From Pseudomaricurvus alkylphenolicus (GTDB taxonomy: Bacteria; Pseudomonadota; Gammaproteobacteria; Pseudomonadales; Cellvibrionaceae), in NCBI RefSeq assembly GCF_011683955.1, contig NZ_JAAQPI010000012.1, forward strand, positions 124,001 to 188,000: a stretch of DNA of 64,000 nucleotides, written 5' to 3'. The notes under the pieces were generated by a model. It was not told the DNA's origin and searched no databases. It saw only the letters and a program-made list of their open reading frames with translations. The position numbers and the translations under genes were made by a program. Below, in pieces: positions 59,799 to 64,000 of the stretch (positions within the stretch are counted from its first letter, which is position 1; every line of letters starts with the position of its first letter).

Positions 59799-61301
59799 CT
59801 AACTCCGAGCTCGAAATCGTGCACGTAGCTTCTCGAATCTTTCCTGGACCACTTCCAGACAGAAGAACTCTATTGATTTTGGTCTGCCTACCAGTATCCA
59901 AAGTATCAATAGCAACCCAACATATACTGTTCCACCGACCATCACTGCGCCCGCCAGCATCAGAATTAAATTGAGCTCCGGCAATAGATTTTGCGCCAAA
60001 TCTATATAGTATCGCACGGTTACCGCCATAATCAGCGATGCAAGTAGTGGCCTGGATACTACCTGAAAAAAATCATATACCGATAGAGATAGTCGCTTTG
60101 AGACCGGAAAAAACACAAGAGGTAAAACCACGAATGAGGTAATCGCGTAAGCCCAAACCACACCCTCAATGCCATTTAAAGGTAAAAGATACAGGCTCAA
60201 AGGCACAAATATCAAAAGCTTGATTGCCGTCAGGCGAGCCAACTTTGATATCGCACCTATGGCTACGTAGATGCCATATACCTCAGATAATGCAGTTAAT
60301 CCTGCGGCAAAAGCTAGAACTTCCATTAACGGAATAGTCTCACTCCAAGCATCTCCTAGAGCTAGCGGAACAAGTAAATGAGTTATTGAATATAGTCCAA
60401 ATGAAGCTGGAAGAACGATGGCCACAATGCCGGAAAATGTGCCAAGAAAGCTCTGTTTTAACTTCATGAGGTTGTTGCTCAACTTCGCGTAGCCAGGAAA
60501 AGCTGCCCTATTAATCGGCACAACAATGGCGGTGGTGGCGGCAGAACAGATATCTTTTGTAACAGTAAGGTGCCCCAGGGCAGCGGTCGGCAGAAATCTC
60601 CCAACGATAAATTGAGGTGCACTATTGTAAGCGAAGTTCAATAAATTATTTGCGAACATCCATAATGAAAAAGAGGTCAACTCACGATAACTCGCAAGGC
60701 TTAGTCTTGGCCGATAGTGATGCATATAATAGCTTAATGCGACAGTGTAAAAATTAGTCAATACAGAGCCAATGACCAGGGCCCAATAGCTCCTGAGGAT
60801 TACTGCAGATAATACCGTCACCGTAAAGCTGACTAATTTACGACTGACCATGAAGGTGAAGTCCTTATTGAACCTCATCTCCTTTCTAAACGCTATAATT
60901 CCTATATTTTCAAAACCCGTAACTGCCATGCCAATGGCTAAGAATCTGAGAACCTCTGCCAGACGGGGTTCATTAAAAAATGATGCCGCTGAATCGGCAA
61001 CAAGAGCCAACATGCTCGCGGCGAGCAATGCCATGATGATCTTGAATGTCCATGCTGTATCGTATAAGTTTCTGCCTGCATTTTGATTCTGGATTAATGC
61101 AGCGTCCACTCCAATGGCTCGAAACACATCAATAAAGCCTACGACCACCATGCCAATCGCGATAATCCCAAAGTCAGCGGGGATCAGCAGCCTGGCTAGT
61201 ATTATGGTGGAAAATACACTGATAAATTTTTCAACAAAACGAAAGAGTACAGTCCAATAGGATCCCTTAGCTATTTGCTGATTAACGCTAACATCGGTCA
61301 T
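59799..61301 (-). CDS. Polysaccharide flippase (Wzx-like, MOP superfamily)
   Basis: A 500-residue integral membrane protein with 12-14 hydrophobic segments. The amphipathic N-terminus (GSYWTVLFRFVEKFISVFSTIILARLLIPADFG) is typical of the lipopolysaccharide-flippase branch. It would move lipid-linked repeat units to the periplasm. The ATG 61301 start is used; an in-frame TTG (61325) lies upstream. AT-rich like the rest of the operon. Confidence 0.88.
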   Translation of the reverse strand: MTDVSVNQQIAKGSYWTVLFRFVEKFISVFSTIILARLLIPADFGIIAIGMVVVGFIDVFRAIGVDAALIQNQNAGRNLYDTAWTFKIIMALLAASMLALVADSAASFFNEPRLAEVLRFLAIGMAVTGFENIGIIAFRKEMRFNKDFTFMVSRKLVSFTVTVLSAVILRSYWALVIGSVLTNFYTVALSYYMHHYRPRLSLASYRELTSFSLWMFANNLLNFAYNSAPQFIVGRFLPTAALGHLTVTKDICSAATTAIVVPINRAAFPGYAKLSNNLMKLKQSFLGTFSGIVAIVLPASFGLYSITHLLVPLALGDAWSETIPLMEVLAFAAGLTALSEVYGIYVAIGAISKLARLTAIKLLIFVPLSLYLLPLNGIEGVVWAYAITSFVVLPLVFFPVSKRLSLSVYDFFQVVSRPLLASLIMAVTVRYYIDLAQNLLPELNLILMLAGAVMVGGTVYVGLLLILWILVGRPKSIEFFCLEVVQERFEKLRARFRARS

Positions 61302-61333
61302 TCCGCTTTTTCTTTGCCTCAGCAACTTTAGAT

Positions 61334-62074
61334 TTACTGATTATTTTTATTTTTTAACAGTTTCGCCAAGCCGTCCAAAGGATAATTTAGCGACTTTGCG
61401 CGGCTCGCATAGGATGAGGCCAGCTCGTAGTTACCTAATTTATAGGCTGCTAATCCAGCAAAATACACGTTCTCTGCCACCTTTCCTTTTGCGAACTCAT
61501 CAGCCTGTTGGAAATATTCTAGCGCCGATTGAAACTCACCACTGCTGTATGCAAGCATACCTCGAGTAGCGGCAATACGGTGGTGGTGAGGATGAAAGAC
61601 AGCAATGCTATCCAGCACCTCAGAAGCTCCACCATATTTCCCAAGCTCCGAGAGCGCTATCGCCAGAGAACTAACCATTTCAACCGTCCACCAGTGGCTG
61701 GGATCCATCTTGCTGAAACTGTATTGTATATCCCGAATCGCTTTTTCCATTAGACTGCGCTTTTTCTCAAGCTCGGGTGTACTCTTTGCGCGCAGTATTC
61801 TGATTGCTCCCCCGCAGTAGTGCCACCCGCCCACCAGGGCGATTACGTGCATGTCTTCTTCGGGTAAATTTACTGCATACCCCCGGCGCACTGCCGGATC
61901 CTCAACTCGAGAACTCAAAGCGGCCCTGCACATTGGAGTCGATGCCATGTACTCCATAGAAGTTGGAGTAAACTTGTATGCATGCGCGGAAATTGTAATG
62001 CTTGACAGAAGTATCATTAGCACTGCATGTAGTTTTTGAGCTTTGACGGCTTTAAGACATATCCAGGTATGCAT
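61334..62074 (-). CDS. Exported TPR-like protein
   Basis: A 246-residue protein with an N-terminal signal sequence (cleavage probably after ISAHA, residue ~32) and C-terminal TPR-like helical repeats (about 130-240: ALSELGKYGGASEVLDSIAV, AYSSGEFQSALEYFQQA, AAYKLGNYELASSYASRA). Probably a periplasmic scaffold for polysaccharide assembly. It follows the acyltransferase gene by 2 bases. Confidence 0.75.
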   Translation of the reverse strand: MHTWICLKAVKAQKLHAVLMILLSSITISAHAYKFTPTSMEYMASTPMCRAALSSRVEDPAVRRGYAVNLPEEDMHVIALVGGWHYCGGAIRILRAKSTPELEKKRSLMEKAIRDIQYSFSKMDPSHWWTVEMVSSLAIALSELGKYGGASEVLDSIAVFHPHHHRIAATRGMLAYSSGEFQSALEYFQQADEFAKGKVAENVYFAGLAAYKLGNYELASSYASRAKSLNYPLDGLAKLLKNKNNQ

Positions 62075-62076
62075 AA

Positions 62077-63093
62077 TTAGACCCCAAGCACGGTTCTGCT
62101 CCTGCTTCCAAGGAGCAGTCTACCTAGTGATAGAATTTGGACACAGGCCACACTGACCAGTGCAACCAACAATATATATATCCAGAGTTCACCTGGAAAA
62201 TGACTGGGAAGCCCTATTACCGGCAAACCCAATTTCAGGGCTGCAAGTACATAACCATGTATAAAGAAAATCCCAAAACTCAGATCGCCAAGCTTTCGAA
62301 AACTGCTCCTGACCTGCTGGTCGAATTTGAATAATGAAACCAGCAATACGGGTATAAATAGTATTTTGAACAAAAAGATGAAGTGTACTTGCTCTCGAAA
62401 ATAAATGATGTTCATCGAGAAGCATAAAATTGATGCCCCCCAGAAAAATACAACTGACTTTCGAAAGAAATCCATGAACTCATCATGAAACTTACCAACC
62501 ACCATTCCAAGCCAATACACTGAAAACAAGTAAAGCGCTTTTGATGGAACCGACGCGAACAACGGATCACCTATCATTGCCTGTAATCCACTTCTGCCTA
62601 ATAAAGCCGAAAGCAGCAGAAATACGGGCAACAATAAATACACTTTTGGCCTTTTATCCAACCATAACAATACTGGCGCCAGCAAATAGAATAAGCTAAT
62701 CGTTGGTACAAACCAAAATGGCGCCAAATGCTTGCCGGTAATAAGGAAAGCTAATGCTTGCTGCCACTTCTGGTATTCATAAAGGTACTCAGGTACATCT
62801 TGACGAATTAAGTAGATCGATGCGTACAAGGCAGGGATAGAGAGAATCAGGTAAGGTAAGATGACGTTTTTGAGTTTGTTAATATAGTATTTCTTCAATG
62901 TCACCTTTGCGGACAGATGCTGAAACAATAGTCCTGCGATAAAAAAGAACCAAATTGAAGACTGGTTAAACAAGGTGTCAAATAGCTTGTATTCAATAGC
63001 AGATGCATCCCAATCTAACGAGTGAATACAATGCGCACCAACAATACCAACAATAGCAAGACCGCGAAAGCTATGTACGTGAGATAAAAACAT
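62077..63093 (-). CDS. Acyltransferase 3 family protein (OatA/NodX type)
   Basis: A 338-residue protein with about ten membrane segments. It begins with SFRGLAIVGIVGAHCIHSL, containing the family's conserved RGLA and a histidine proposed as catalytic, and WFFFIAGLLF. Likely adds acetyl or another acyl group to the polysaccharide across the inner membrane. Starts 4 bases after the sulfotransferase gene. Confidence 0.87.
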   Translation of the reverse strand: MFLSHVHSFRGLAIVGIVGAHCIHSLDWDASAIEYKLFDTLFNQSSIWFFFIAGLLFQHLSAKVTLKKYYINKLKNVILPYLILSIPALYASIYLIRQDVPEYLYEYQKWQQALAFLITGKHLAPFWFVPTISLFYLLAPVLLWLDKRPKVYLLLPVFLLLSALLGRSGLQAMIGDPLFASVPSKALYLFSVYWLGMVVGKFHDEFMDFFRKSVVFFWGASILCFSMNIIYFREQVHFIFLFKILFIPVLLVSLFKFDQQVRSSFRKLGDLSFGIFFIHGYVLAALKLGLPVIGLPSHFPGELWIYILLVALVSVACVQILSLGRLLLGSRSRTVLGV

Positions 63094-63097
63094 GGTC

Positions 63098-63862
63098 TTA
63101 TACTCTTTGCTCTGCTGTGACGCAAACTGAATCCTTGGGACTCACTACTCTATAATCCTTATCGTATCCGAATGTATCGAAATCCGGCTTAAAACGAGTA
63201 TAGATTTGATCGGATACCTCAGGGCTCAAATATTCCGCCAACTTCCCCCTACGTGACCTATTTTCCTGTGGTAGAGCAACATCCGAGAGACCAATTGCGC
63301 TCAATATGTCGCGCAGCTCGTCATCCATATCCATTTCCATGTATAGCAACCTATTTACCACCAAATTGTCCTTGTGACTGATAGCTTCGGTTTGCAATTG
63401 AGTAATATGAACCCAATCATGAAGAGAACTGGGCTGAGGAAGCTTCTTCAGCACTTCTCCGATGGACAAGTGCTGGAGTGACTTTAGATACTTCCAGGAA
63501 GAAATGAATTTATCATAGGGGTTACGAACTATTGCAAACCTGTCACACTCATAGAAGAAGTCCGGATACTTAGACGCGATAAAATCGAGGGGCCTAAAAG
63601 GTACTCCAGCTCTCGATCTCAAGCGATAGAGCAACGTTGATGCACTATTTAGTTCGTAAACATTGTTTTCCTGCTTTATTGGTGTTTTTCCGTACGGGAA
63701 AAGTGCCTCCCTCACGCAAATCACACGATTGTTTGGGTCTTCCAATTCAGCAAGAGAAGTTCTGGGGTGAACATAGTAAATAGCGCCTCTCTCCTTCAGA
63801 ACACTCTCCAAGGATGTTCCGGCACATTTCGCCTTTTTTATCCAGATAATTTTCTTATTCAT
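63098..63862 (-). CDS. Sulfotransferase (Sulfotransfer_2-like)
   Basis: A 254-residue protein with a clear PAPS 5'-phosphate loop WIKKAKCAGTSLES (K10-S17) and 3'-phosphate motif FAIVRNPYDKFISSW (R113, S121). Predicted to transfer sulfate from PAPS to the polysaccharide. It belongs to a tight cluster with the acyltransferase and another sulfotransferase fragment upstream. Confidence 0.87.
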   Translation of the reverse strand: MNKKIIWIKKAKCAGTSLESVLKERGAIYYVHPRTSLAELEDPNNRVICVREALFPYGKTPIKQENNVYELNSASTLLYRLRSRAGVPFRPLDFIASKYPDFFYECDRFAIVRNPYDKFISSWKYLKSLQHLSIGEVLKKLPQPSSLHDWVHITQLQTEAISHKDNLVVNRLLYMEMDMDDELRDILSAIGLSDVALPQENRSRRGKLAEYLSPEVSDQIYTRFKPDFDTFGYDKDYRVVSPKDSVCVTAEQRV

Positions 63863-63869
63863 GAATCAC

Positions 63870-64000
63870 CTAGAGGTATTCTTTATAGAAAACGCCAAAC
63901 TGGTTTCGAAGGTTTCTTTGATCTTCACAGAACTGATGTTTTAGCGATGCTCGTACATCTGGCTCAAGTTTGGGGATGGGTTTCGTTATAAGGCGCTTTG
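63870..64000 (-). CDS. Sulfotransferase C-terminus, cut by window edge
   Basis: The minus strand encodes 42 in-frame residues ending at a TAG at 63870-63872. The sequence PIPKLEPDVRASLKHQF, then CEDQRNLRNQFG, has the closing pattern of sulfotransferases (P-L-P-R-L-F-ED-L-G). It lies 7 bases upstream of the intact sulfotransferase gene. The rest lies outside the window. Confidence 0.6.
   Translation of the reverse strand, partial: KRLITKPIPKLEPDVRASLKHQFCEDQRNLRNQFGVFYKEYL

Noticed and set aside
43431-64000. Exosortase (XrtA) or PEP-CTERM target genes
   Set aside because: The accessory genes suggest such a system, but no exosortase-like membrane protein or PEP-CTERM tail was found in the window.
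1-64000. CRISPR arrays and rRNA genes
   Set aside because: No regularly spaced repeat-spacer units or rRNA-like sequence were noticed on reading.

Overview
The window looks like chromosome of a marine-type gammaproteobacterium (Cellvibrionales-like by overall gene content; an inference, since no rRNA or other strong phylogenetic marker is present). The first 21 kb are GC-rich and C-rich in third codon positions. A central ~10 kb island and the right-hand exopolysaccharide region are visibly more AT-rich.

Layout. (1) 0.05-1.8 kb: glutathione reductase and a small membrane protein. (2) 2.1-11.7 kb: five co-directional genes of the circularly permuted ATP-grasp / alpha-E / transglutaminase / DUF2126 amidoligase type, with the ATP-grasp + alpha-E pair present twice, once as two genes and once fused. 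(3) 11.7-17.3 kb: UDP-glucose dehydrogenase, then a LysR regulator divergent from an acyl-CoA dehydrogenase - aminoglycoside-phosphotransferase-like kinase - SDR set resembling 4-hydroxyacyl-CoA catabolism. (4) 17.4-20.9 kb: an SLC13 transporter and a fused ATP sulfurylase / APS kinase, together a plausible route from sulfate to PAPS. (5) 21.0-26.6 kb: a tightly coupled five-gene operon of AMP-dependent ligase, B12-dependent glutamate mutase with both subunits fused in one chain, acyl carrier protein, and two alpha/beta hydrolases of exosortase-A-associated type. (6) 28.3-38.3 kb: an integrated element bounded by a 40-bp direct repeat whose right copy lies in an intact tRNA-Ala(GGC). It carries an integrase, an AlpA-like protein, a DUF927 ATPase, a stem-loop-rich non-coding region, and a C5-cytosine methyltransferase / HEPN / DUF262 cargo that looks like a defence module. 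(7) 38.4-43.2 kb: two membrane proteins sharing a C-terminal motif, gltX and small genes. (8) 43.4 kb to the end: an exopolysaccharide locus with a polymerase/ligase fused to a beta-helix, a second AMP ligase, a PLP decarboxylase, an asparagine-synthase-like enzyme, glycosyltransferases, a second ACP, a flippase, an acyltransferase, an ATP-grasp/phosphatase fusion and four sulfotransferases (one cut by the window edge).

How they may work together (inference): Ugd would supply UDP-glucuronate, the SLC13 transporter and Sat-CysC would supply PAPS, and the sulfotransferases would sulfate the glycan or its precursors. The ligase-ACP modules would activate small acids. In the 21-26 kb operon glutamate mutase sits where the 48-51 kb locus has a PLP decarboxylase, suggesting that 3-methylaspartate or a derivative is a carrier-bound building block. 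No exosortase gene and no PEP-CTERM protein were seen in the window.

Strongest candidates for something undescribed are the glutamate-mutase/ACP operon and the methyltransferase-HEPN-DUF262 cargo with its unusual attachment-site architecture. All family assignments come from reading motifs; no database search was run.
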